Under the pieces are notes generated by a model. The model was given only the letters and a program-made list of their open reading frames with translations. It searched no databases and was not told where the DNA came from. A stretch of DNA of 64,000 nt from Piscicola geometra (Eukaryota; Annelida; Clitellata; Hirudinida; Piscicolidae): contig CALSEQ010000006.1 in NCBI GenBank assembly GCA_943735955.1, positions 118,501 through 182,500 of the forward strand, read 5' to 3'. The position numbers and the translations under genes were made by a program. How positions within the stretch are numbered: the stretch's first letter is position 1; every line of letters begins with the position of its first letter. This document shows, piece by piece, positions 31,506 to 47,644 of the stretch.

Positions 31506-34500
31506 CATATATTGCATATTTACATATATTGCATATTTACATATTTTGCATATTTACATATATTGCATATTTACATATATTGCATACTTACATATATTGC
31601 ATATTTACATATATTGCATATTTACATATATTGCATATTTACATATATTGCGTATTTACATATATTGCGTATTTACATATATTTCGTATTTACATTAATT
31701 GCATATTTACATATATTGCATATTTATATATATTTCATATTAACATATATTGCATATTAACATATATTGCATATTTACATCTATTGCATATTTACATATA
31801 TTTCATATTTACATACATTTCATATTTACATATATTGCATATTTACATATATTGCATATTTACATATATTGCATATTAACATATATTGCATATTTACATT
31901 TATTGCATATTTACATATATTGCATATTTACATATATTGCATATTTACATATATTGCGTTTTTACATATATTGCATATTAACATATATTGCATATTTACA
32001 TATATTGCGTATTTACATATATTGCATATTTACATATATTGCATATTTACATATATTGCATATTTACATATATTGCATATTTATATATATTGCATATTTA
32101 TATATATTTCATATTAACATATATTGCATATTAACATATATTGCATATTTACATCTATTGCATATTTACATATATTGCATATTTACATATATTGCATATT
32201 TACATATATTGCGCATTTACATATATTGCATATTTACATATATTGCAAATTTACATATATTGCATATTAACATATATTGCATATTTACATATATTGCATA
32301 TTTACATATATTGCATATTTACATATATTGCATATTTGCAAATATTGCATATTTACATATATTGCATGTTTACATATATTGCATATTTACATACATTGCA
32401 TATTTACATATATTGCATATTTACATATATTGCAAATTTACATATATTGCAGATTTACATATATTGCATATTTACATATATTGCATATTTACATTTATTG
32501 CATATTTACATATTTTGCATATTTACATATATTGCATATTAACAAATATTGCATGTTTACATATATTGCATATTTACATATATTGCATATTAACAAATAT
32601 TGCATGTTTACATATATTGCATATTTACATATATTGCATATTTACATATATTGCATATTTACATATATTGCATATTTACATATTTTGCATATTTACATAT
32701 ATTGCATATTTACATATATTGCATATTTACATATATTGCATATTTACATATATTGCATATTTACATATCTTGCATATTTACATATATTGCGTATTTACAT
32801 ATATTGCGTATTCACATATAGTTCGTATTTACATTAATTGCATATTTACATATATTGCATATTTATATATATTTCATATTAACATATATTGCATATTAAC
32901 ATATATTGCATATTTACATCTATTGCATATTTACATATATTTCATATTTACATACATTTCATATTTACATATATTGCATATTTACATATATTGCATATTT
33001 ACATATATTGCATATTAACATATATTGCATATTTACATTTATTGCATATTTACATATATTGCGTTTTTACATATATTGCATATTAACATATATTGCATAT
33101 TTACATATATTGCATATTTACATATATTGCATATTTACATATATTGCATATTTACATATATTGCGTATTTATTTATATTGCATATTTACCTATATTGCAA
33201 ATTTACATATATTGCATATTAACATATATTGCATATTTACATATAGTGCATATTTACATATATTGCATATTTACATCAATTGCATAGTTACATATATTGC
33301 ATATTTACATATATTGCGTTTTTACATATATTGCATATTAACATATATTGCATATTTACATATATTGCGTATTTACATATATTGCATATTTACATATATT
33401 GCATATTTACATATATTGCATATTTACATATATTGCATGTTTACATATATTGCATATTTACATATTTTGCATATTTACATATATTGCATATTTACATATA
33501 TTGCATACTTACATATATTGCATATTTACATATATTGCATATTTACATAAATTGCATATTTACATATATTGCATATTTACATATATTGCGTAGTTACATA
33601 TATTGCGTTTTTACATATATTGCGTATTTATTTATTTTGCATATTTACATATATTGCAAATTTACATATATTGCATATTAACATATATTGCATATTTACA
33701 TATATTGCATATTTACATATATTGCATATTTACATATATTGCATATTTACATATTTTGCATATTTACATATATTGCATATTTACATATATTGCATACTTA
33801 CATATATTGCATATTTACATATATTGCATATTTACATATATTGCGTATTTACATATATTTCGTATTTACATATATTGCATATTTACATATATTGCATATA
33901 TATATATATTTCATATTAACATATATTGCATATTAACATATATTGCATATTTACATCTATTGCATATTTACATATATTGCATATTTACATATATTGCATA
34001 TTTACATATATTGCGTATTTACATATATTGCATATTTACATATATTGCATATTTACATATATTGCGTATTTACATATATTTCGTATTTACATATATTGCA
34101 TATTTACATATATCGCATATTTATATATATTTCATATTAACATATAATGCATATTAACATATATTGCATATTTACATCTATTGCATATTTGCATATATTG
34201 CATATTTACATATATTGCATATTTACATATATTGCATATTTACATACATTGCATATTTACATATATTGCATATTTACATATATTGCAAATTTACATATAT
34301 TGCATATTTACATATATTGCATATTTACATATTTTGCATATTTACATATATTGCATATTTACATATTTTGCATATTTACATATATTGCATATTAACAAAT
34401 ATTGCATGTTTACATATATTGCATATTTACATATATTGCATATTTACATATATTGCATATTTAAATATATTGCATATTTACATATATTGCATATTTACAT

Positions 34501-35262
34501 ATTTTGCATATTTACATATATTGCATATTTACATATATTGCATACTTACATATATTGCATATTTACATATATTGCATATTTACATATATTGCTTATTTAC
34601 ATATATTGCGTATTTACATATATTGCGTATTTACATATATTTCGTATTTACATATATTGCATATTTACATATATTGCATATTTATATATATTTCATATTA
34701 ACATATATTGCATATTAACATATATTGCATATTTACATCTATTGCATATTTACATATATTTCATATTTACATACATTTCATATTTACATATATTGCATAT
34801 TTACATATATTGCATATTTACATATATTGCATATTAACATATATTGCATATTTACATTTATTGCATATTTACATATATTGCATATTTACATATATTGCAT
34901 ATTTACATATATTGCGTTTTTACATATATTGCATATTAACATATATTGCATATTTACATATATTGCGTATTTACATATATTGCATATTTACATATATTGC
35001 GTTTTTACATATATTGCATATTTACATTTTTTGCATATTTACATATTTTGCATAGTTACATATATTGCATATTTACATATATTGCATACTTACATATATT
35101 GCATATTTACATATATTGCATATTTACATATATTGCATATTTACATATATTGCATATCTACATATATTGCGTATTTACATATATTTCGTATTTAAATATA
35201 TTGCATATTTACATATATTGCATAGTTATATATATTTCATATTAACATATATTGCATATTAA
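31104..35262 (+). repeat. 4.2-kb block, left copy of a long-range duplication
   Basis: This block recurs at 39,740-43,966. The offset is 8,636 bp for 31,104-33,090, 8,330 bp for about 33,560-34,708 and 8,704 bp for 34,708-35,262. The two shifts equal 18 monomers missing from the right copy and 22 monomers added to it. Distinctive shared markers are atatatatatatttcat (33,899-33,915, matching 42,229-42,245), the acatatcgcat monomer (34,112 and 42,442) and acattttttgcat (35,026 and 43,730). It overlaps the second 2,176-bp unit, so events are layered. Confidence 0.85.
31506..33680 (+). repeat. 2,176-bp tandem unit, second copy
   Basis: The order of variants matches the first copy across nearly its full length. 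Observed differences include a consensus monomer near 32,720 where the first copy has acttacat, and acatatattgcg near 33,615 where the first copy has acatatggcg (about 31,440). Its left edge abuts the first copy, so this is an adjacent duplication. Confidence 0.82.
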
Positions 35263-38200
35263 CATATATTGCATATTTACATCTATTGCATATTTACATA
35301 TATTTCATATTTACATACATTTCATATTTACATATATTGCATATTTACATATATTGCATATTTACATATATTGCATATTAACATATATTGCATATTTACA
35401 TTTATTGCATATTTACATATATTGCATATTTACATATATTGCATATTTACATATATTGCGTTTTTACATATATTGCATATTAACATATATTGCATATTTA
35501 CATATATTGCGTATTTACATATATTGCATATTTACATATATTGCATATTTACATATATTGCATATTTACATATATTGCATATTTATATATATTGCATATT
35601 TATATATATTTCATATTAACATATATTGCATATTAACATATATTGCATATTTACATCTATTGCATATTTACATATATTGCATATTTACATATATTGCATA
35701 TTTACATATATTGCGCATTTACATATATTGCATATTTACATATATTGCAAATTTACATATATTGCATATTAACATATATTGCATATTTACATATATTGCA
35801 TATTTACATATATTGCATATTTACATATATTGCATATTTGCAAATATTGCATATTTACATATATTGCATGTTTACATATATTGCATATTTACATACATTG
35901 CATATTTACATATATTGCATATTTACATATATTGCAAATTTACATATATTGCAGATTTACATATATTGCATATTTACATATATTGCATATTTACATTTAT
36001 TGCATATTTACATATTTTGCATATTTACATATATTGCATATTAACAAATATTGCATGTTTACATATATTGCATATTTACATATATTGCATATTAACAAAT
36101 ATTGCATGTTTACATATATTGCATATTTACATATATTGCATATTTACATATATTGCATATTTACATATATTGCATATTTACATATTTTGCATATTTACAT
36201 ATATTGCATATTTACATATATTGCATACTTACATATATTGCATATTTACATATATTGCATATTTACATATCTTGCATATTTACATATATTGCGTATTTAC
36301 ATATATTGCGTATTCACATATAGTTCGTATTTACATTAATTGCATATTTACATATATTGCATATTTATATATATTTCATATTAACATATATTGCATATTA
36401 ACATATATTGCATATTTACATATATTTCATATTTACATACATTTCATATTTACATATATTGCATATTTACATATATTGCATATTTACATATATTGCATAT
36501 TAACATATATTGCATATTTACATTTATTGCATATTTACATATATTGCGTTTTTACATATATTGCATATTAACATATATTGCATATTTACATATATTGCAT
36601 ATTTACATATATTGCATATTTACATATATTGCATATTTACATATATTGCGTATTTATTTATATTGCATATTTACCTATATTGCAAATTTACATATATTGC
36701 ATATTAACATATATTGCATATTTACATATAGTGCATATTTACATATATTGCATATTTACATCAATTGCATAGTTACATATATTGCATATTTACATATATT
36801 GCGTTTTTACATATATTGCATGTTAACATATATTGCATATTTACATATATTGCGTATTTACATATATTGCATATTTACATATATTGCATATTTACATATA
36901 TTGCAGATTTACATATATTGCATGTTTACATATATTGCATTATTACATATTTTGCATATTTACATATATTGCATATTTACATATATTGCATACTTACATA
37001 TATTGCATATTTACATATATTGCATATTTACATAAATTGCATATTTACATATATTGCATATTTACATATATTGCGTAGTTACATATATTGCGTTTTTACA
37101 TATATGGCGTATTTATTTATTTTGCATATTTACATATATTGCAAATTTACATATATTGCATATTTACATATATTGCATATTTACATATATTGCATATTTA
37201 CATATATTGCATATTAACATATATTGCATATTTACATTTATTGCATATTTACATATATTGCATATTTACATATATTGCATATTTACATATATTGCGTTTT
37301 TACATATATTGCATATTAACAGATATTGCATATTTACATATATTGCGTATTTACATATATTGCATATTTACATATATTGCATATTTACATATATTGCATA
37401 TTTACATATATTGCATATTTATATATATTGCATATTTATATATATTTCATATTAACATATATTGCATATTAACATATATTGCATATTTACATCTATTGCA
37501 TATTTACATATATTGCATATTTACATATATTGCATATTTACATATATTGCGCATTTACATATATTGCATATTTACATATATTGCAAATTTACATATATTG
37601 CATATTAACATATATTGCATATTTACATATATTGCATATTTACATATATTGCATATTTACATATATTGCATATTTGCAAATATTGCATATTTACATATAT
37701 TGCATGTTTACATATATTGCATATTTACATACATTGCATATTTACATATATTGCATATTTACATATATTGCAAATTTACATATATTGCAGATTTACATAT
37801 ATTGCATATTTACATATATTGCATATTTACATTTATTGCATATTTACATATTTTGCATATTTACATATATTGCATATTAACAAATATTGCATGTTTACAT
37901 ATATTGCATATTTACATATATTGCATATTAACAAATATTGCATGTTTACATATATTGCATATTTACATATATTGCATATTTACATATATTGCATATTTAC
38001 ATATATTGCATATTTACATATTTTGCATATTTACATATATTGCATATTTACATATATTGCATACTTACATATATTGCATATTTACATATATTGCATATTT
38101 ACATATCTTGCATATTTACATATATTGCGTATTTACATATATTGCGTATTCACATATAGTTCGTATTTACATTAATTGCATATTTACATATATTGCATAT

Positions 38201-39740
38201 TTATATATATTTCATATTAACATATATTGCATATTAACATATATTGCATATTTACATATATTTCATATTTACATACATTTCATATTTACATATATTGCAT
38301 ATTTACATATATTGCATATTTACATATATTGCATATTAACATATATTGCATATTTACATTTATTGCATATTTACATATATTGCGTTTTTACATATATTGC
38401 ATATTAACATATATTGCATATTTACATATATTGCATATTTACATATATTGCATATTTACATATATTGCATATTTACATATATTGCGTATTTACATATATT
38501 GCATATTTACATATATTGCATATTTACATATATTGCATATTTACATATATTGCATATTTATATATATTGCATATTTATATATATTTCATATTAACATATA
38601 TTGCATATTAACATATATTGCATATTTACATCTATTGCATATTTACATATATTGCATATTTACATATATTGCATATTTACATATATTGCGCATTTACATA
38701 TATTGCATATTTACATATATTGCAAATTTACATATATTGCATATTAACATATATTGCATATTTACATATATTGCATATTTACATATATTGCATATTTACA
38801 TATATTGCATATTTGCAAATATTGCATATTTACATATATTGCATGTTTACATATATTGCATATTTACATACATTGCATATTTACATATATTGCATATTTA
38901 CATATATTGCAAATTTACATATATTGCAGATTTACATATATTGCATATTTACATATATTGCATATTTACATTTATTGCATATTTACATATTTTGCATATT
39001 TACATATATTGCATATTAACAAATATTGCATGTTTACATATATTGCATATTTACATATATTGCATATTAACAAATATTGCATGTTTACATATATTGCATA
39101 TTTACATATATTGCATATTTACATATATTGCATATTTACATATATTGCATATTTACATATTTTGCATATTTACATATATTGCATATTTACATATATTGCA
39201 TACTTACATATATTGCATATTTACATATATTGCATATTTACATATCTTGCATATTTACATATATTGCGTATTTACATATATTGCGTATTCACATATAGTT
39301 CGTATTTACATTAATTGCATATTTACATATATTGCATATTTATATATATTTCATATTAACATATATTGCATATTAACATATATTGCATATTTACATATAT
39401 TTCATATTTACATACATTTCATATTTACATATATTGCATATTTACATATATTGCATATTTACATATATTGCATATTAACATATATTGCATATTTACATTT
39501 ATTGCATATTTACATATATTGCGTTTTTACATATATTGCATATTAACATATATTGCATATTTACATATATTGCATATTTACATATATTGCATATTTACAT
39601 ATATTGCATATTTACATATATTGCGTATTTATTTATATTGCATATTTACCTATATTGCAAATTTACATATATTGCATATTAACATATATTGCATATTTAC
39701 ATATAGTGCATATTTACATATATTGCATATTTACATCAAT
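35252..39740 (+). repeat. 1,139-bp higher-order repeat with longer variants
   Basis: Markers running from the atttatatatatttcat cassette through attgcgcatttac, gcatatttgcaaat, gcagatttac, paired attaacaaatattgcat/gtttacat, attcacatatagttcg and acattaattgcat recur. Starts are near 35,252, 37,088, 38,227 and 39,366, with spacings of 1,836, 1,139 and 1,139 bp (108, 67 and 67 monomers). The same 1,139-bp spacing occurs at 29,574 to 30,713, 31,750 to 32,889, 35,252 to 36,391 and 40,386 to 41,525, so the family extends over about 12 kb. The 1,836-bp unit contains an extra stretch with gcgtatttatttatattgc and acatatggcg. Confidence 0.82.
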
Positions 39741-42700
39741 TGCATAGTTACATATATTGCATATTTACATATATTGCGTTTTTACATATATTGCATGTTA
39801 ACATATATTGCATATTTACATATATTGCGTATTTACATATATTGCATATTTACATATATTGCATATTTACATATATTGCAGATTTACATATATTGCATGT
39901 TTACATATATTGCATATTTACATATTTTGCATATTTACATATATTGCATATTTACATATATTGCATACTTACATATATTGCATATTTACATATATTGCAT
40001 ATTTACATAAATTGCATATTTACATATATTGCATATTTACATATATTGCGTAGTTACATATATTGCGTTTTTACATATATGGCGTATTTATTTATTTTGC
40101 ATATTTACATATATTGCAAATTTACATATATTGCATATTTACATATATTGCATATTTACATATATTGCATATTTACATATTTTGCATATTTACATATATT
40201 GCATATTTACATATATTGCATACTTACATATATTGCATATTTACATATATTGCATATTTACATATATTGCATATTTACATATATTGCGTATTTACATATA
40301 TTGCGTATTTACATATATTTCGTATTTACATTAATTGCATATTTACATATATTGCATATTTATATATATTTCATATTAACATATATTGCATATTAACATA
40401 TATTGCATATTTACATCTATTGCATATTTACATATATTTCATATTTACATACATTTCATATTTACATATATTGCATATTTACATATATTGCATATTTACA
40501 TATATTGCATATTAACATATATTGCATATTTACATTTATTGCATATTTACATATATTGCATATTTACATATATTGCATATTTACATATATTGCGTTTTTA
40601 CATATATTGCATATTAACATATATTGCATATTTACATATATTGCGTATTTACATATATTGCATATTTACATATATTGCATATTTACATATATTGCATATT
40701 TACATATATTGCATATTTATATATATTGCATATTTATATATATTTCATATTAACATATATTGCATATTAACATATATTGCATATTTACATCTATTGCATA
40801 TTTACATATATTGCATATTTACATATATTGCATATTTACATATATTGCGCATTTACATATATTGCATATTTACATATATTGCAAATTTACATATATTGCA
40901 TATTAACATATATTGCATATTTACATATATTGCATATTTACATATATTGCATATTTACATATATTGCATATTTGCAAATATTGCATATTTACATATATTG
41001 CATGTTTACATATATTGCATATTTACATACATTGCATATTTACATATATTGCATATTTACATATATTGCAAATTTACATATATTGCAGATTTACATATAT
41101 TGCATATTTACATATATTGCATATTTACATTTATTGCATATTTACATATTTTGCATATTTACATATATTGCATATTAACAAATATTGCATGTTTACATAT
41201 ATTGCATATTTACATATATTGCATATTAACAAATATTGCATGTTTACATATATTGCATATTTACATATATTGCATATTTACATATATTGCATATTTACAT
41301 ATATTGCATATTTACATATTTTGCATATTTACATATATTGCATATTTACATATATTGCATACTTACATATATTGCATATTTACATATATTGCATATTTAC
41401 ATATCTTGCCTATTTACATATATTGCGTATTTACATATATTGCGTATTCACATATAGTTCGTATTTACATTAATTGCATATTTACATATATTGCATATTT
41501 ATATATATTTCATATTAACATATATTGCATATTAACATATATTGCATATTTACATCTATTGCATATTTACATATATTTCATATTTACATACATTTCATAT
41601 TTACATATATTGCATATTTACATATATTGCATATTTACATATATTGCATATTAACATATATTGCATATTTACATTTATTGCATATTTACATATATTGCGT
41701 TTTTACATATATTGCATATTAACATATATTGCATATTTACATATATTGCATATTTACATATATTGCATATTTACATATATTGCATATTTACATATAATGC
41801 GTATTTATTTATATTGCATATTTACATATATTGCATACTTACATATATTGCATATTTACATATATTGCATATTTACATAAATTGCATATTTACATATATT
41901 GCATATTTACATATATTGCGTAGTTACATATATTGCGTTTTTACATATATTGCGTATTTATTTATTTTGCATATTTACATATATTGCAAATTTACATATA
42001 TTGCATATTAACATATATTGCATATTTACATATATTGCATATTTACATATATTGCATATTTACATATATTGCATATTTACATATTTTGCATATTTACATA
42101 TATTGCATATTTACATATATTGCATACTTACATATATTGCATATTTACATATATTGCATATTTACATATATTGCGTATTTACATATATTTCGTATTTACA
42201 TATATTGCATATTTACATATATTGCATATATATATATATTTCATATTAACATATATTGCATATTAACATATATTGCATATTTACATCTATTGCATATTTA
42301 CATATATTGCATATTTACATATATTGCATATTTACATATATTGCGTATTTACATATATTGCATATTTACATATATTGCATATTTACATATATTGCGTATT
42401 TACATATATTTCGTATTTACATATATTGCATATTTACATATATCGCATATTTATATATATTTCATATTAACATATAATGCATATTAACATATATTGCATA
42501 TTTACATCTATTGCATATTTGCATATATTGCATATTTACATATATTGCATATTTACATATATTGCATATTTACATACATTGCATATTTACATATATTGCA
42601 TATTTACATATATTGCAAATTTACATATATTGCATATTTACATATATTGCATATTTACATATTTTGCATATTTACATATATTGCATATTTACATATTTTG

Positions 42701-43966
42701 CATATTTACATATATTGCATATTAACAAATATTGCATGTTTACATATATTGCATATTTACATATATTGCATATTTACATATATTGCATATTTAAATATAT
42801 TGCATATTTACATATATTGCATATTTACATATTTTGCATATTTACATATATTGCATATTTACATATATTGCATACTTACATATATTGCATATTTACATAT
42901 ATTGCATATTTACATATATTGCATATTTACATATATTGCGTATTTACATATATTGCGTATTTACATATATTTCGTATTTACATATATTGCATATTTACAT
43001 ATATTGCATATTTATATATATTTCATATTAACATATATTGCATATTAACATATATTGCATATTTACATCTATTGCATATTTACATATATTTCATATTTAC
43101 ATACATTTCATATTTACATATATTGCATATTTACATATATTGCATATTTACATATATTGCATATTAACATATATTTCATATTTACATACATTTCATATTT
43201 ACATATATTGCATATTTACATATATTGCATATTTACATATATTGCATATTTACATATTTTGCATATTTACATATATTGCATATTTACATATATTGCATAT
43301 TTACATATATTGCGTATTTACATATATTGCGTATTTACATATATTTCGTATTTACATATATTGCATATTTACATATATTGCATATTTATATATATTTCAT
43401 ATTAACATATATTGCATATTAACATATATTGCATATTTACATCTATTGCATATTTACATATATTTCATATTTACATACATTTCATATTTACATATATTGC
43501 ATATTTACATATATTGCATATTTACATATATTGCATATTAACATATATTGCATATTTACATTTATTGCATATTTACATATATTGCATATTTACATATATT
43601 GCATATTTACATATATTGCGTTTTTACATATATTGCATATTAACATATATTGCATATTTACATATATTGCGTATTTACATATATTGCATATTTACATATA
43701 TTGCGTTTTTACATATATTGCATATTTACATTTTTTGCATATTTACATATTTTGCATAGTTACATATATTGCATATTTACATATATTGCATACTTACATA
43801 TATTGCATATTTACATATATTGCATATTTACATATATTGCATATTTACATATATTGCATATCTACATATATTGCGTATTTACATATATTTCGTATTTAAA
43901 TATATTGCATATTTACATATATTGCATAGTTATATATATTTCATATTAACATATATTGCATATTAA
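39740..43966 (+). repeat. 4.2-kb block, right copy of a long-range duplication
   Basis: This is the partner of 31,104-35,262. It lacks about 306 bp (18 monomers) near 41.8 kb relative to the left copy. It has an extra 374 bp (22 monomers) at about 43,038-43,412, where the atttatatatatttcat / acatacatttcat region is locally repeated. Outside these changes the variant order is the same; one difference is gcatatttac near 42,927 where the left copy has gcttatttac (about 34,590). Confidence 0.84.
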
Positions 43967-45621
43967 CATATATTGCATATTTACATCTATTGCATATTTA
44001 CATATATTGCATATTTACATATATTGCATATTTACATATATTGCGTATTTATTTATATTGCATATTTACATATATTGCAAATTTACATATATTGCATATT
44101 AACATATATTGCATATTTACATATATTGCATATTTACATATATTGCATATTTAATTATATTGCATAGTTACATATATTGCATATTTACATATATTGCGTT
44201 TTTACATATATTGCATATTAACATATATTGCATATTTACATATATTGCGTATTTACATATATTGCATATTTACATATATTGCATATTTACATATATTGCA
44301 TATTTACATATATTGCATACTTACATATATTGCATATTTACATATATTGCATATTTACATAAATTGCATATTTACATATATTGCATATTTACATATATTG
44401 CGTATTTACATATATTGCGTTTTTACATATATTGCGTATTTATTTATATTGCATAATTACATATATTGCAAATTTACATATATTGCATATTAACATATAT
44501 TGCATATTTACATATATTGCATATTTACATATATTGCATATTTACATATATTGCATATTTACATATATTGCATACTTACATATATTGCATATTTACATAT
44601 ATTGCATATTTACATATATTGCATATTTACATATATTGCATATTTACATATATTGCGTATTTACATATATTTCGTATTTACATATATTGCATATTTACAT
44701 ATATTGCATATTTATATATATTTCATATTAACATATATTGCATATTAACATATATTGCATATTTACATCTATTGCATATTTACATATATTGCATATTTAC
44801 ATATATTGCATATTTACATATATTGCATATTTACATATATTGCGTATTTATTTATAGTGCATATTTACATATATTGCAAATTTACATATATTGCATATTA
44901 ACATATATTGCATATTTACATATATTGCATATTTACATATATTGCATATTTACATATATTGCATAGTTACATATATTGCATATTTACATATATTGCGTTT
45001 TTACATATATTGCATATTAACATATATTGCATATTTACATATATTGCGTATTTACATATATTGCATATTTACATATATTGCATATTTACATATATTGCAT
45101 ATTTACATATATTGCATATTTACATATATTGCATATTTACATATTTTGCATATTTACATATATTGCATATTTACATATATTGCATACTTACATATATTGC
45201 ATATTTACATATATTGCATATTTACATAAATTGCATATTTACCTATATTGCATATTTACATATATTGCGTATTTACATATATTGCGTTTTTACATATATT
45301 GCGTATTTATTTATATTGCATATTTACATATATTGCAAATTTACATATATTGCATATTAACATATATTGCATATTTACATATATTGCATATTTACATATA
45401 TTGCGTATTTATTTATATTGCATATTTACATATATTGCAAATTTACATATATTGCATATTAACATATATTGCATATTTACATATATTGCATATTTACATA
45501 TATTGCATATTTACATATATTGCATATTTACATATATTGCATATTTACATATATTGCAAAGTTACATATATTGCATATTTACATATATTGCGTTTTTACA
45601 TATATTGCATATTAACATATA
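43967..45621 (+). repeat. Transition into the 1-kb higher-order family
   Basis: The last atttatatatatttcat cassette before 49.7 kb lies at about 44,709. From about 44,041 the cassette gcgtatttac, gcgtttttac, gcgtatttatttatattgc becomes the main marker, seen near 44,400-44,450, 45,265-45,320 and 45,400-45,420. A 595-bp step (45,027 to 45,622) starts the regular family. Private monomers include atttaattatattgc near 44,151 and acatatagtgc near 44,854. No gene is visible. Confidence 0.75.
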
Positions 45622-47644
45622 TTGCATATTTACATATATTGCGTATTTACATATATTGCATATTTACATATATTGCATATTTACATATATTGCATATTTA
45701 CATATATTGCATATTTACATATATTGCATATTTACATATTTTGCATATTTACATATATTGCATATTTACATATATTGCATACTTACATATATTGCATATT
45801 TACATATATTGCATATTTACATAAATTGCATATTTACATATATTGCATATTTACATATATTGCGTATTTACATATATTGCGTTTTTACATATATTGCGTA
45901 TTTATTTATATTGCATATTTACATATATTGCAAATTTACATATATTGCATATTAACATATATTGCATATTTACATATATTGCATATTTACATATATTGCA
46001 TATTTACATATATTGCGTATTTATTTATATTGCATATTTACATATATTGCAAATTTACATATATTGCATATTAACATATATTGCATATTTACATATATTG
46101 CATATTTACATATATTGCATATTTACATATATTGCATATTTACATATATTGCATATTTACATATTTAGCATATTTACATATATTGCATATTTACATATAT
46201 TGCATATTTACATATATTGCATATTTACATAAATTGCATATTTACATATATTGCATATTTACATATATTGCGTATTTACATATATTGCGTTTTTACATAT
46301 ATTGCGTATTTATTTATATTGCATATTTACATATATTGCAAATTTACATATATTGCATATTAACATATATTGCATATTTACATATATTGCATATTTACAT
46401 ATATTGCGTATTTATTTATATTGCATATTTACACATATTGCAAATTTACATATATTGCATATTAACATATATTGCATATTTACATATATTGCATATTTAC
46501 ATATATTGCATATTTACATATATTGCATATTTACATATATTGCATATTTACATATATTGCATATTTACATATATTGCATAGTTACATATATTGCATATTT
46601 ACATATATTGCGTTTTTACATATATTGCATATTAACATATATTGCATATTTACATATATTGCGTATTTACATATATTGCATATTTACATATATTGCATAT
46701 TTACATATATTGCATATTTACATATATTGCATATTTACATATATTGCATATTTACATATTTTGCATATTTACATATATTGCATATTCACATATATTGCAT
46801 ACTTACATATATTGCATATTTACATATATTGCATATTTACATAAATTGCATATTTACATATATTGCATATTTACATATATTGCGTATTTACATATATTGC
46901 GTTTTTACATTTATTGCGTATTTATTTATATTGCATATTTACATATATTGCAAATTTACATATATTGCATATTAACATATATTGCATATTTACATATATT
47001 GCCTATTTACATATATTGCGTATTTATTTATATTGCATATTTACATATATTGCAAATTTACATATATTGCATATTAACATATATTGCATATTTACATATA
47101 TTGCATATTTACATATATTGCATATTTACATATATTGCATATTTACATATATTGCATATTTACATATTTTGCATATTTACATATATTGCATATTTACATA
47201 TATTGCATACTTACATATATTGCATATTTACATATATTGCATATTTACATAAATTGCATATTTACATATATTGCATATTTACATATATTGCGTATTTACA
47301 TATATTGCGTTTTTACATATATTGCGTATTTATTTATATTGCATATTTACATATATTGCAAATTTACATATATTGCATATTAACATATATTGCATATTTA
47401 CATATATTGCATATTTACATATATTGCGTATTTATTTATATTGCATATTTACATATATTGCAAATTTACATATATTGCATATTAACATATATTGCATATT
47501 TACATATATTGCATATTTACATATATTGCATATTTACATATATTGCATATTTACATATATTGCATATTTACATATATTGCATAGTTACATATATTGCATA
47601 TTTACATATATTGCGTTTTTACATATATTGCATATTAACATATA
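45622..47644 (+). repeat. About 2-kb paired higher-order unit, first copy
   Basis: The unit comprises two roughly 1-kb parts (starts at 45,622 and 46,642), each marked by gcgtttttac and gcgtatttatttatattgc. Variant order matches 47,645-49,219 at offsets of 2,023, then 2,006, then 1,989 bp, so one monomer was lost at each step. The rare acatatttagcat monomer (about 46,162) and the gcgtttttacatttattgcg pair (46,902-46,921) are shared with the second copy only. Confidence 0.82.
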
